Shown: positions 37,039-45,485 of the stretch, piece by piece
Position numbering within the stretch: the stretch's first letter is position 1
Layout of the letters: every line of letters starts with the position of its first letter
Assembly: GCA_014653775.1 (NCBI GenBank)
Contig: JACWEA010000006.1
Coordinates: forward strand, 1-57,585
Reading direction: 5' to 3'
DNA from: Pelagibacterales bacterium SAG-MED30
GTDB lineage: Bacteria; Pseudomonadota; Alphaproteobacteria; Pelagibacterales; Pelagibacteraceae
DNA: 57,585 nt
Notes under the pieces: generated by a model
Told to the model about the DNA's origin: nothing
Databases searched by the model: none
The model's input: the letters and a program-made list of their open reading frames with translations, nothing else
Program-made: the position numbers and the translations under genes

Positions 37039-38175
37039 ATGGCTAAAAGAGATTACTATGATGTCTTAGGTGTTAATAAAAGTGCAAGTCCAGAAGAACT
37101 TAAATCAGCTTACAGAAAACTAGCCGTTAAATATCACCCTGATAAAAATCCTGGAGATAAAGGTGCAGAAGATAAATTTAAAGAAGCAAGTGAAGCTTAT
37201 GGTGTTCTTTCTGATAAATCTAAAAAGGAAAATTATGATAACTTTGGTCATGCAGCTTTTGAAAATGGTGGTGGTGGTCAAGGTGGGTTTGGAGGATTTA
37301 GTGGATTTAGTGGTGCAGATTTTTCAGACATATTTGAAGATTTCTTTGGAGAATTTGGTGGTAGTAGACGTAGTTCAAGAGGACGGAATTCTAGTAATAG
37401 AGGTTCTGATTTAAGATATGATTTATCAATAACTTTAGAAGAAGCCTACTCAGGTAAAAAACAAAATATACAATTTTCAACTTCAGAAAAATGTAGCACT
37501 TGTAAAGGTAATGGATCTAAACCTGGGTCTAGTCCAGATAGATGTACGTATTGTGGTGGTAATGGAAGAGTAAGATCTAACCAAGGTTTTTTTACTGTAC
37601 AACAAACTTGCCCACAATGTTCTGGGAGTGGAGAGGAAATAACTAACCCATGTTCAAATTGTAATGGTCAAGGAAACAAACAAATTTCCAAAAAAATATC
37701 TGTAACTATTCCTAAAGGAGTGGATGACGGAACAAGAATTAGACTTGCTGGCAAAGGTGAAGCTGGTATGAGAGGTGGAGCAACTGGAGATCTATACCTA
37801 TTTATAAATGTAAAATCTCACGGACTTTTTAAAAGATCGGATGTAAATTTATTCTTTGAATTTCCAATTTCTATTGCAGATGCAGCACTTGGAACAACTA
37901 TAGAAATACCAACAATTGATGGGAAAAAGGCTAAAATTAAAATTCCTGATGGCACTCAAAATGGAAAGCAATTTAGATTAAAAGGTAAAGGAATGCCTTT
38001 TATAAGAAGAGGTGATTTTGGAGATTTATATGTTCAAGTCAAAACTGAAGTTCCTATTTCATTAAATAAAGAACAAAGACAACTTTTAGAAAAATTTCGA
38101 GAAATAGAAAATGAAAAATCTAATCCTAGTATTAAAAAATTCTTTGAAAAAGCTAAAAGTTTCTGGAAAAACTAA
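37039..38175 (+). CDS. dnaJ: Chaperone DnaJ (Hsp40)
   Basis: DnaJ stimulates DnaK ATPase activity and delivers substrates. The J domain (1-70) has the HPD tripeptide in [10 protein letters not shown] Gly/Phe-rich linker (about 74-125) is followed by four zinc-finger repeats ([32 protein letters not shown]) and the C-terminal substrate-binding domains. At 378 residues it is complete. A sulfotransferase gene lies between it and dapB, which often follows dnaJ directly in alphaproteobacteria. Confidence 0.98.
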   Translation: MAKRDYYDVLGVNKSASPEELKSAYRKLAVKYHPDKNPGDKGAEDKFKEASEAYGVLSDKSKKENYDNFGHAAFENGGGGQGGFGGFSGFSGADFSDIFEDFFGEFGGSRRSSRGRNSSNRGSDLRYDLSITLEEAYSGKKQNIQFSTSEKCSTCKGNGSKPGSSPDRCTYCGGNGRVRSNQGFFTVQQTCPQCSGSGEEITNPCSNCNGQGNKQISKKISVTIPKGVDDGTRIRLAGKGEAGMRGGATGDLYLFINVKSHGLFKRSDVNLFFEFPISIADAALGTTIEIPTIDGKKAKIKIPDGTQNGKQFRLKGKGMPFIRRGDFGDLYVQVKTEVPISLNKEQRQLLEKFREIENEKSNPSIKKFFEKAKSFWKN

Positions 38176-38217
38176 AATTAGTGTTGAAAAAAATGAGTGC
38201 TAGTTTAATTAACTAAA

Positions 38218-39060
38218 ATGATTATTTGGATAGCATCTTATCCCAAAAGTGGAAATACTTGGATAAGATCTTTTCTTACTGCATATTATTTCTGTGAAGA
38301 TGGAATATTTGATATAAACAAATTAAATTATATTCAAGATTATCCAAATAAACAATTTTTTAAAAATGAAGTGAAAGAAGGAGAAATTCACAAGCACTGG
38401 GATGAGTCTCAAAAAGCAATAGTCAACGAAAAAAAAATCAAATTTTTAAAAACACACAATTCTTTAATCACTGCTTTTGGAAATGATTTTACTAGTCCTA
38501 AATATTCTCTTGGAGTTATTTACATAATTAGAGATCCTAGAAATGTAATTACCTCAGTGAAAAATCATAATGATTTTGAAACATATGATAAAGCATTAGA
38601 ATTTATGCAAAATGAAAATACTATTATTTCAGACTATAAATATTTAAATAACCATGCAAAAACAAATATTATAAATTCATGGAGAATCAATTATCAATCT
38701 TGGTTAAGTAACAATAGATATAGAAGAATGATGATTAAATATGAGGATTTGATCAAAAATCCAAAACAAACTTTAAGAGATTTAATCGTTTTCGTAAATA
38801 CAATTTGTAGATTTAATAATGGTATTGATGTTAAAAAACTAGAAAATGCTATCCAATCTACTACTTTTGAAAAACTACAAAATTTAGAAGATACAGGAAA
38901 ATTTTCAGAAAGTGTATATTCAGATAAAAATGAAAAAAAAATAAAATTTTTTTACTTAGGTCCTAAAAATAATTGGAAAGATAGACTCAATAAAGATTTA
39001 ATAAAAAAAATGAATACTTACTACAAAAAAGATCTGGAAAGACTTGGTTATGAAATCTAA
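38218..39060 (+). CDS. PAPS-dependent sulfotransferase-domain protein (copy 1)
   Basis: Enzymes of this fold transfer sulfate from PAPS to hydroxyl or amine acceptors. The 5'-phosphosulfate loop is ASYPKSGNTW at the extreme N terminus (about 6-15) and the 3'-phosphate motif is YIIRDPRNVITS (about 101-112). MIKYEDLIKNP and the C-terminal KFFYLGPKNNWKDRL complete the family pattern. At 280 residues it is typical, with no signal peptide. A paralogue with the same opening and ending lies at 55128. It is inserted between dnaJ and dapB, overlapping dapB at its 3' end. The acceptor is unknown. Confidence 0.87.
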   Translation: MIIWIASYPKSGNTWIRSFLTAYYFCEDGIFDINKLNYIQDYPNKQFFKNEVKEGEIHKHWDESQKAIVNEKKIKFLKTHNSLITAFGNDFTSPKYSLGVIYIIRDPRNVITSVKNHNDFETYDKALEFMQNENTIISDYKYLNNHAKTNIINSWRINYQSWLSNNRYRRMMIKYEDLIKNPKQTLRDLIVFVNTICRFNNGIDVKKLENAIQSTTFEKLQNLEDTGKFSESVYSDKNEKKIKFFYLGPKNNWKDRLNKDLIKKMNTYYKKDLERLGYEI

Positions 39061-39832
39061 ATTAATAAATTTAACAATTACAGGATGTATGGGAAGAATG
39101 GGTCAACAACTTATAAAAGCTACAAAAAAAACAAGAGGTTACTCACTTTATAGTTTAACAGAATACAAACAAATAAATAAAAAAATTTCTGGTATTAAAC
39201 CACAATTAAATACTGAAAACGCTTTTAAAAAAACTGATGTTATTATTGATTTTACTATACCTAGATGCACCCTTGAAGTTTTAAAAATAGCTTCAAAATT
39301 AAAAAAAAGAGTTGTAATTGGAACTACTGGCTTTACAAAAAAAGAAGAGAGTTTAATTAAAATCTACTCAAAAAAAATTCCTATTTTAAAAGCTGGAAAT
39401 ATGAGTTTGGGTATAAATTTGTTAATGTATCTAACCGAAATTACTTCAAAATCCCTTGGAAATAAATATTTAGGTAAAATATATGAAGTACATCATAAGC
39501 ACAAAAAAGATTATCCCTCAGGTACTGCTTTAATGCTAGGTAAGGGAATAGCCGTAGGTAAAAATAAAAATTTTTATAATTTAATAGGAAAAAAATATCT
39601 TAATAAAAAAACGTTTCCCTATGGAAATAAGATAAATTTTAATTCAGTAAGAAAAGGTGAAATTATTGGTGAACACGAGGTTTTATTTTCAAGTGGTAAA
39701 GAAGTAATCAAACTTAATCATAAAGCATTTGATAGAGCCTTATATTCAGAAGGAGCCTTATCAGCAGCAAGTTGGTTGATGAAAAAAAAGTCTGGTCTAT
39801 ATTCAATGAGAGATTTGATGAATTTCAAATAA
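39044..39832 (+). CDS. dapB: 4-hydroxy-tetrahydrodipicolinate reductase
   Basis: DapB is in the diaminopimelate/lysine pathway. The Rossmann loop TITGCMGRMGQQLI lies near the N terminus. IDFTIPRCTLEVL and VIGTTGF follow, then the catalytic YEVHHKHKKDYPSGTALMLGKG (His and Lys with SGTA). GEIIGEHEVLFSS is also conserved. It overlaps the preceding sulfotransferase; the start may be ATG 39044 or 39050, and the second fits the family slightly better. The stop overlaps the nth start (TAATG). Confidence 0.96.
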   Translation: MVMKSKLINLTITGCMGRMGQQLIKATKKTRGYSLYSLTEYKQINKKISGIKPQLNTENAFKKTDVIIDFTIPRCTLEVLKIASKLKKRVVIGTTGFTKKEESLIKIYSKKIPILKAGNMSLGINLLMYLTEITSKSLGNKYLGKIYEVHHKHKKDYPSGTALMLGKGIAVGKNKNFYNLIGKKYLNKKTFPYGNKINFNSVRKGEIIGEHEVLFSSGKEVIKLNHKAFDRALYSEGALSAASWLMKKKSGLYSMRDLMNFK

Positions 39833-40485
39833 TGAATGAAATTCAAAGATCAAAAATAGTTTCAAAAATACTAAACAAAACTTATCCCAAAATTAAAGTT
39901 CCATTAAAAAGTAGAAATGTATTTACATTATTAATCTCAGTTCTTCTTTCCGCACAATGTACAGATGTAAACGTAAATAATGTTACTAAAAATATATACC
40001 CTAAATATTATAAGCCTGAACATTTTGTTAAATTAGGAAGAAAAAAAATCCAAAAGTTAATAAGAAAAATTGGTATTTTTAGAATAAAAGCAAAAAGTAT
40101 TTATAATTTATCTAAGATACTAGTTAAAAAATATAAAGGAAAAGTTCCTAAAACCTTTGATGAATTAGAACTATTACCAGGTGTCGGTCACAAAACAGCT
40201 AGTGTTGTAATGTCTCAAGGATTTGGATATCCTGCTTTTCCTGTAGATACTCACATTCATAGACTAGCTCAAAGATGGGGACTAACTAATGGAAAAAATG
40301 TTATACAAACCGAAAATGATCTCAAAAGATTGTTTCCTAAAAAAGACTGGAATAAACTTCATCTACAAATTATTTATTTTGGAAGAGAATATTGTAAAGC
40401 TAGAAGCTGTTATGGAATAAGTTGTAAAATTTGTATTTCTTGTTATCCTAATAGAAAAAAACCATTTACAGTCAAAAAACCTTAA
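39832..40485 (+). CDS. nth: Endonuclease III (DNA glycosylase/AP lyase)
   Basis: Nth excises oxidised pyrimidines from DNA. The start at ATG 39832 overlaps the dapB stop and gives 217 residues, the normal size; a longer frame from 39772 would run far into dapB. The helix-hairpin-helix ELLPGVGHKTASVV has catalytic Lys121, and VDTHIHR has catalytic Asp139. The Fe-S cysteines are oddly placed: 188, 193, 198, 201 and 204, with Gly at 195 where the usual C-x6-C-x2-C-x5-C pattern has its second Cys. An alternative ligand (193 or 201) probably substitutes. Confidence 0.93.
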   Translation: MNEIQRSKIVSKILNKTYPKIKVPLKSRNVFTLLISVLLSAQCTDVNVNNVTKNIYPKYYKPEHFVKLGRKKIQKLIRKIGIFRIKAKSIYNLSKILVKKYKGKVPKTFDELELLPGVGHKTASVVMSQGFGYPAFPVDTHIHRLAQRWGLTNGKNVIQTENDLKRLFPKKDWNKLHLQIIYFGREYCKARSCYGISCKICISCYPNRKKPFTVKKP

Positions 40486-41411
40486 TGAAAATCTTAGGAA
40501 TTGGAAACGCTATAGTCGATGTACTTTGTAAGGTCTCAGACGAATTTTTAATTAAACATTCGCTTACTAAAAGCACGATGAAATTAGTAGATGAGATTGA
40601 GTTTAAAAGATTGCTATCATCTTTAAAAATAGAAGAAACTATTTCAGGAGGTTCTGTTGCTAACTCTATAGTCGGTTTATCTCAGTTAGGAAACAAAGTA
40701 GGCTTTGTTGGAAAAGTAAGTGATGATAAATTGGGTCAAAAGTATGAAGAAGGGTTAAATAAAGAAAATGTTAAATATTTATATCATAAGAAAAAAGAAA
40801 CTATTCCAACTGGATCTTGTTTGATTCTAATTACACCTGACTCTGAAAGAACTATGTGTACTTTTTTAGGGACTGCAGGAAAAATAAGTGAAAGAGATAT
40901 AAAGAAAGAAGATATCAAAAATTCTGAAATAATTTTTTTAGAGGGATATTTATGGGATGAAGGAGATCCAAAAAAAGCTTTTGATGCAGCTATAACTCAT
41001 TCAAATAAGGTTGCTATGTCATTATCGGACTTATTTTGTGTAGAAAGACATAAACCGTATTTTTTAGAATTAGTGAAAAATCAACTTGATATTATATTTG
41101 CTAATGAACAAGAAATCATATCTTTAATAAATGCGAACTCATTTAATGAAGCCATTACGTTTTCTAAAGAAATTAAAAAGAATGTAATAATTACAAGGGG
41201 TGAAAAAGGTGCAATTGCGATAAATTCAAATCAAACAATTGAATGTGATGTCCAACCCAATTTAAAAATTAAAGATTTAACAGGTGCAGGAGATTTATTT
41301 GCAGCAGGTTATTTACATGGTGTAATTAACAATTTATCAGTTAAAGAAAGCTTAGTGAAAGGTACTGAATTATCTTCTAAGATAATTCAAAAAATCGGTG
41401 CTAGAATTTAA
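40485..41411 (+). CDS. PfkB-family sugar/nucleoside kinase, probable adenosine kinase
   Basis: This ribokinase-fold enzyme has the N-terminal GIGNAIVDVL and the PfkB1 region ETISGGSVANSIVGLSQLGNKVGFVGKVSDDKLG. The C-terminal signature LTGAGDLFAAGYLHG carries the catalytic Asp. Its 308 residues and the GTAGKISERDI segment resemble the alphaproteobacterial adenosine-kinase subgroup, but substrate cannot be fixed by eye. It overlaps the nth stop by one base and ends 5 bases before the convergent regulator gene. Confidence 0.88.
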   Translation: MKILGIGNAIVDVLCKVSDEFLIKHSLTKSTMKLVDEIEFKRLLSSLKIEETISGGSVANSIVGLSQLGNKVGFVGKVSDDKLGQKYEEGLNKENVKYLYHKKKETIPTGSCLILITPDSERTMCTFLGTAGKISERDIKKEDIKNSEIIFLEGYLWDEGDPKKAFDAAITHSNKVAMSLSDLFCVERHKPYFLELVKNQLDIIFANEQEIISLINANSFNEAITFSKEIKKNVIITRGEKGAIAINSNQTIECDVQPNLKIKDLTGAGDLFAAGYLHGVINNLSVKESLVKGTELSSKIIQKIGARI

Positions 41412-41416
41412 ATTAT

Positions 41417-41977
41417 TCAATTAATAAAGTAACCATTATTATCATACAAAATAAACTTCTCATCATCAAAGGTATCTTTTATTTTTTTTCTTAACCTATA
41501 GATATGTGTTTCAACTGTATGAGTTTCTAAATCATTAGAATAATCCCAAACTTTTTTTTGCAATTCTTTTATACTAACATTTCCCTTTTGATAAATAAAA
41601 ATAATTAAATTTGTTTCTCTTTCTGTTAAATTTAGAGCTATGTTATTAAAAATAATTTTTCTAGAATTTAAATCTAGTTTGTATTTTCCAATCTTAAGAT
41701 CAGATTGATCTGAAAATTTGTTTTTTAAAAAATTTATATTTATATATTCAATAACCTTTTCTAATTTAATTGGGACTTTCTCTATTACTAAACAATTATC
41801 GAAATTTTTCTGTTTTTTAGATGATATAATTAGATAATTTGATATTTGGTCAAATTTAATACTATTAAATTCATTTTTATTTGATTTTATAATTTCAAAA
41901 TTTAAATATTCTTTAATTTCATTTAAAATTTCAAATAAAATTTGATAATCATAAATAATTAAAATTTTTGAATTCAT
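41417..41977 (-). CDS. OmpR-type regulator with degenerate receiver domain
   Basis: The C-terminal half (about 92-186) is a clear OmpR/PhoB winged helix: LDLNSRKIIFNNIALNLTERETNLIIFIYQKG, then VWDYSNDLETHTVETHIYRLRKKI and the wing LYDNNGYFIN. The N-terminal 85 residues look like a receiver fold (KILIIYDYQILFEIL...) but lack the acidic pair and the phosphorylatable Asp, so it is probably not phosphorylated. No sensor kinase is nearby. Its start codon is part of a 16-bp palindrome shared with the divergent transpeptidase gene. Targets are unknown. Confidence 0.85.
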   Translation of the reverse strand: MNSKILIIYDYQILFEILNEIKEYLNFEIIKSNKNEFNSIKFDQISNYLIISSKKQKNFDNCLVIEKVPIKLEKVIEYININFLKNKFSDQSDLKIGKYKLDLNSRKIIFNNIALNLTERETNLIIFIYQKGNVSIKELQKKVWDYSNDLETHTVETHIYRLRKKIKDTFDDEKFILYDNNGYFIN

Positions 41978-41990
41978 ATTTTAAAATATG
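41975..41990. promoter_or_regulatory. Perfect 16-bp palindrome containing both divergent start codons
   Basis: CATATTTTAAAATATG contains the start codon of the regulator (minus, 41977) and of the transpeptidase (plus, 41988). Only 10 bases separate the coding regions, so any promoter or leader must lie inside the opposite gene or the mRNAs are leaderless. It may be an operator for the adjacent regulator; this role is inferred. Confidence 0.5.
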
Positions 41991-42485
41991 CGAATTATAC
42001 TTAAAAATAAAGAAACACTTTTATACGATGACTTTAAATTCAAGTGTTCTATAGGAAAAAAAGGATCTAGTAATAATAAAAAAGAAGGTGATAACAAAAC
42101 ACCAAAAGGAGTTTTTAAATTAGGAAATATTTATTATAGAGCTGATAGAGTTAAAAAACCTAAATCTAATCTAGATACTATTATAATTAAAAGAAATATG
42201 GGATGGTGTGATGATCCTAATAGTAAATTTTATAATAAATTAGTTAAAATTAAAAAAAATTTGAATATCAGCTACGAAAAACTTTTTCGTATAGATAATA
42301 AGTATGATCTATTAATTTTAATAAAATATAATTACAAAAAAATAATTAAAAATAAAGGAAGTGCTATATTTTTACATTTAACAAAAAATTATTCACCTAC
42401 TCAAGGGTGTATTGCTATAAAAAAAAAAGATTTTTTAATTTTATGTAAATTAATTAAAAAGAATACAAAAATAAAAATTAATTAG
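41988..42485 (+). CDS. L,D-transpeptidase (YkuD) family protein
   Basis: Family members form 3-3 cross-links or attach proteins to peptidoglycan through a catalytic cysteine. The YkuD core is seen in KKEGDNKTPKGVF and YYRADRV, then GWCDDPNSKFYNKLV. The active-site end is SAIFLHLTKNYSPTQGCIAI, with His130 and Cys141. There is no signal peptide and none can be added upstream (an in-frame stop lies two codons before the ATG). This form is common in Proteobacteria, so its location is unclear. It overlaps convergent yggS by 8 bases. Confidence 0.88.
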   Translation: MRIILKNKETLLYDDFKFKCSIGKKGSSNNKKEGDNKTPKGVFKLGNIYYRADRVKKPKSNLDTIIIKRNMGWCDDPNSKFYNKLVKIKKNLNISYEKLFRIDNKYDLLILIKYNYKKIIKNKGSAIFLHLTKNYSPTQGCIAIKKKDFLILCKLIKKNTKIKIN

Positions 42486-43143
42486 TTCTTTTCCCAAATA
42501 TACCTGTGCCAATTCTGAGAAAAGTAGATTTATATTCTAAAGCTTTTAAATAATCATTAGTCATTCCCATACTAATTTCTCTTAATCCAATTTTTTGATT
42601 AAGTTCCAATAATTTTTTAAAATATGGACTTGGATCCTTACTTTCAGGTGGAATACACATTGTGCCAATAATATTTAATTTTAATTGACAACAATTTTTA
42701 TAAAATAATTCTAATTCAGAAGGCTCTATTCCTGATTTTTGTTTTTCACCTTCTAGATTTATTTGAATAAAAATTTTAATTTTTTTTTCTTTTTTAGAAA
42801 TTTCATTTGCTAATTTATTAGCAAGTTTTAAATTATCTAATGAATGGATGTAGTCAAATATTTCTACTGCAAACTTAACTTTATTTGTTTGTAACTTACC
42901 TAACATATGCAATTTTACTTTTTCATATTTTTTTTTAAGCTCTGTCCATTTATTTATAGCTTCTTGAACTTTGTTTTCACCAAAATCACAATGTTCAAAT
43001 TTTAATAATGGTAATATATCCTGTTCTTGGAAAGTTTTTGATACTGCTATTATTTTAGGATTATATTCAAATAACTGTAATTTTTTGATTTTACTCTTAA
43101 TTTTATCTTGGATTTCAATTAAATTGTTTTGCGTATGATGCAT
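42478..43143 (-). CDS. yggS: YggS/PLPBP-type pyridoxal-phosphate homeostasis protein
   Basis: This alanine-racemase-like single-domain protein binds PLP and buffers its cellular level. The PLP lysine is Lys36 in IIAVSKTF, followed by CDFGENKVQEA and LHMLGKLQTNKV (usually HxIGxLQxNK). The C-terminal SMGMTNDYLKAL and LRIGTGIFGKR are diagnostic. At 221 residues it is complete. The start ATG (43141-43143) overlaps that of the divergent ThiE-like gene within ATGCAT. Confidence 0.95.
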   Translation of the reverse strand: MHHTQNNLIEIQDKIKSKIKKLQLFEYNPKIIAVSKTFQEQDILPLLKFEHCDFGENKVQEAINKWTELKKKYEKVKLHMLGKLQTNKVKFAVEIFDYIHSLDNLKLANKLANEISKKEKKIKIFIQINLEGEKQKSGIEPSELELFYKNCCQLKLNIIGTMCIPPESKDPSPYFKKLLELNQKIGLREISMGMTNDYLKALEYKSTFLRIGTGIFGKRTN

Positions 43144-43668
43144 AATAAAAATCTAAAAGTTTACTATTTTATAAACACGTTTGAAAATTCTCATCTGATT
43201 AATTTAGATAAAAATATATCTTTTATATGGAGAAATAAAGATAAAGAAACTCATTATGGGACCTTATTGAAATTACGTAACTTTTGTAAAGAAAATCGTA
43301 GAAAATTTTATATTAGCGATGATATAAAATTGGCAATTAAAATTAAAGCTAATGGGGTTTATATTCCATCTACAAATAAAAATTTGAATTTTCAATTATT
43401 TAAACAAAAAAAAAAATTTAAAATTTTAGGGTCTGCTCATAATTTTAAAGAAATTAAAATTAAAGAGCTTCAAAAAGTTGATGAAATTTTCTTATCTCCA
43501 CTATTTAAAAGTAAGAACAACCCTCAACTGGATATTTATAAATATATAAATTTAAGAAAAACAACAATTATGGAAGATATATCTCTTGGTGGAATTAATA
43601 ATAAAAATATTAAAAAACTTAAATTGATTAAACCTTTTGGTTTTGCAGGTATTTCTTTTTTTGAATAA
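43138..43668 (+). CDS. ThiE/TenI-like protein (thiamine-phosphate synthase family)
   Basis: The sequence follows the ThiE barrel: the N-terminal strand LKVYYFINTF, then RKFYISDDIKLAIKIKANGVYIPS (matching LI.nD...A...ADGVHLG), KILGSAHNFKEI (normally G.S.H), VDEIFLSPLFKSKNNP (D....GP.f.T..K) and GGINNKNIKKL ending in GFAGISFF. Several catalytic residues are altered, and at about 176 residues it is short, so it may not make thiamine phosphate. The start is ATG 43138 (or 43135); a TTG at 43129 is also in frame. A terminator hairpin follows at once. Confidence 0.75.
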   Translation: MHNKNLKVYYFINTFENSHLINLDKNISFIWRNKDKETHYGTLLKLRNFCKENRRKFYISDDIKLAIKIKANGVYIPSTNKNLNFQLFKQKKKFKILGSAHNFKEIKIKELQKVDEIFLSPLFKSKNNPQLDIYKYINLRKTTIMEDISLGGINNKNIKKLKLIKPFGFAGISFFE

Positions 43669-43702
43669 AAAAAAGGCCCCTATATTACTTAAGGGGCCTT
43701 TT
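43667..43702. terminator. Bidirectional intrinsic terminator between the ThiE-like gene and the porin
   Basis: An 11-bp stem, AAAAGGCCCCT (43671-43681) with AGGGGCCTTTT (43692-43702), encloses a 10-base loop. Eight A residues at 43667-43674 give a U8 tract for the minus-strand porin transcript, while the plus side has only U4. It mainly terminates the porin and probably also the ThiE-like gene. Confidence 0.9.
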
Positions 43703-43723
43703 AAAATTAAACTTCTTATCTAA

Positions 43724-44656
43724 TTAGAATGCAAACGATAAGTTAACTATAGAAGCCTCAATATCAACAGCTGCTGAAGATCCTGCAGGGTTCTTAACTT
43801 CGTTAAATTGATAACCGATAGTCATTCCACCCATAGTATAAGATGCACCGTAACCTTTGTTTTCTTCGTCTACAGTACCAGCATTTGAAAATTCAGTTTC
43901 CTGTCTACCATAAGAAATAGATAAATCATCATTGACAACCATAGATGCACCGTAATGAGTACCTTCCTCATCACTTGTACCTCCAGCTTCCATCATGATT
44001 TCTGTTTCTTGATAACCAACAGTAATGCTTCCAAATGTATAAGACGCACCATAAGTTTCGATGTCATTATTTTGACCATCTCTACCCATACCGGCAACAA
44101 CTGTTAATCCATCCATACCGGCTACATCATATGAAACACCCCAGTGTGTAGCTGAGTCTTCATGTGCAGCAGGTTGTTTGTTGTAAGCACCAGATACAGT
44201 TAAACCATTTCCAGTCCAAGTATATCCCCATTGTGCATTAGTTGCTAAAGTAGATGTTGCAATACCATTATCATCAGCATCAGTTGTTTCAAATACTGGC
44301 GTGTAAGCACTTGGAACAATATCATTAACTGTAGATAAACCACCAGCTAAACCTGAATCACCAATGAATTTAACTGTACCCATATCATTTGGCATACCAA
44401 AAGATATGTTGTAATCGTCCATTATATCATTATCTAATTCCCAGTAAGCGCTGAATGTAGTACCATTGTCTAATTCACCACTACCGTTAAATTTAACACT
44501 GTTACCCATTGCCCAAGGATTAGCTCCTGAGTTACTAGATTTACCAGTGTAGCTGATTGCAGCACCACCTGATACACTTAAGTCACCTGCAAAAGCAGAC
44601 GATGCAACAAGTGAAGTAGCAAGAGCTGTCAAACCAACTTTATGTAGTTTGTTCAT
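43724..44656 (-). CDS. Major outer-membrane porin-like protein
   Basis: A clear signal peptide (about 1-23, MNKLHKVGLTALATSLVASSAFA) precedes alternating amphipathic strands typical of a trimeric porin barrel (SVSGGAAISYTG, SVKFNGSGELDNGTTFSAYWELD, GASYTMGGMTIGYQFNE). The protein ends in Phe (VNLSFAF), the outer-membrane assembly signal. At 310 residues it is normal. A strong Shine-Dalgarno (AAAGGAGA, 44662-44669), its own terminator and more G+C-rich codons suggest high expression. Solute specificity is unknown. Confidence 0.9.
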   Translation of the reverse strand: MNKLHKVGLTALATSLVASSAFAGDLSVSGGAAISYTGKSSNSGANPWAMGNSVKFNGSGELDNGTTFSAYWELDNDIMDDYNISFGMPNDMGTVKFIGDSGLAGGLSTVNDIVPSAYTPVFETTDADDNGIATSTLATNAQWGYTWTGNGLTVSGAYNKQPAAHEDSATHWGVSYDVAGMDGLTVVAGMGRDGQNNDIETYGASYTFGSITVGYQETEIMMEAGGTSDEEGTHYGASMVVNDDLSISYGRQETEFSNAGTVDEENKGYGASYTMGGMTIGYQFNEVKNPAGSSAAVDIEASIVNLSFAF

Positions 44657-44661
44657 TATGT

Positions 44662-44712
44662 TCTCCTTTGTATTAATTATAATTAATTATAATGGCTGTA
44701 TTTTTAGCTCAA
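44662..44712 (-). promoter_or_regulatory. Porin leader: candidate promoter and strong ribosome binding site
   Basis: On the minus strand TTGAGC (44707-44712), 15 bases, then TATAAT (44686-44691) precede AAAAGGAGA-type Shine-Dalgarno DNA ending 5 bases before the ATG. TATAAT recurs at 44677-44682 because of a repeated ATTATAATTA unit. The rest of the 229-base porin-DUF3576 gap is AT-rich with no other feature seen. Confidence 0.4.
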
Positions 44713-44885
44713 AAGAGGCCAATTTTTAGTAGTTTTTAAGAATATTATAATTATTTTGTTTTAATGTTGCATTAAAGTCACACTTTATAATAATAAATAT
44801 CAAAAAACTCTTAAAACCCTTAAAATTATGAGATTTTATAATTTTTATAGTGTGCTAAAGAGCATAATAATATTTGTTAATTTAA

Positions 44886-45467
44886 ATGAAACTTATAACA
44901 GCTTTATCATTAATATTATTGCTTTTTGTCCAATCTGCTTGTGGACCTTTAGCATATAAGAAAACAGATGCAAAAAAAGTGTCTGCAGATCCAAAAAAAA
45001 GAGTTGAAAAAAACTTAACTGAGGGTCGAGGATTTAGATTAAGCGATGCAATGAAAGGAAATAACAATACTTATTCCTTTGCATCTTCAAATCCTCTTTG
45101 GAAGGCAACCTTAGAAATACTAGACTTTATGCCTTTAGTTTCTGCAAATTATAGTGGAGGGATTGTGATTACTGACTGGTACTCAGAAAAAGATAATCCC
45201 AATGAATTTATTAAAATCACGGTTAAGTTTTTAACCAATGAAATTAGATCTGACGCTTTAGATATTGATATATTTATTAAAGAATGTTCTCAAAATTCAT
45301 TCAATTGTTCTATTGATAAAAAAAACAATGCTTTAGTTGCAGAACTAAGTTTAAATATTTTAAAAAAGGCTGCTGTGTACGAAAAAGAAATCATTAAACA
45401 ACAAAAATCAAACCCTTATAAATTTTCAAAACCAAAAAGAAGAGATAAGAAAAAGAAAACAGAATAG
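44886..45467 (+). CDS. DUF3576 lipoprotein
   Basis: The 193-residue protein has a lipoprotein signal ending in the lipobox QSAC (Cys19). It carries the conserved DUF3576 core NPLWKATLEILDFMPLVSANYSGGIVITDWYS, then FIKITVKFLTNEIRSDALDIDIF, and ends in a Lys-rich tail. The family is alphaproteobacterial and typically sits immediately upstream of leuS, as here (18 bases). Function is unknown; linkage to leuS-lptE suggests an envelope role. Confidence 0.88.
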   Translation: MKLITALSLILLLFVQSACGPLAYKKTDAKKVSADPKKRVEKNLTEGRGFRLSDAMKGNNNTYSFASSNPLWKATLEILDFMPLVSANYSGGIVITDWYSEKDNPNEFIKITVKFLTNEIRSDALDIDIFIKECSQNSFNCSIDKKNNALVAELSLNILKKAAVYEKEIIKQQKSNPYKFSKPKRRDKKKKTE

Positions 45468-45485
45468 TTCTGAGTCAATTTAATT

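Noticed and set aside
38178..38203. CIRCE-like sequence near the dnaJ end (GAGTGCTAG half-site)
   Set aside because: Only one half matches; the other half has four mismatches and the spacer is 8 rather than 9. It lies downstream of dnaJ and before the sulfotransferase, and no hrcA is seen.
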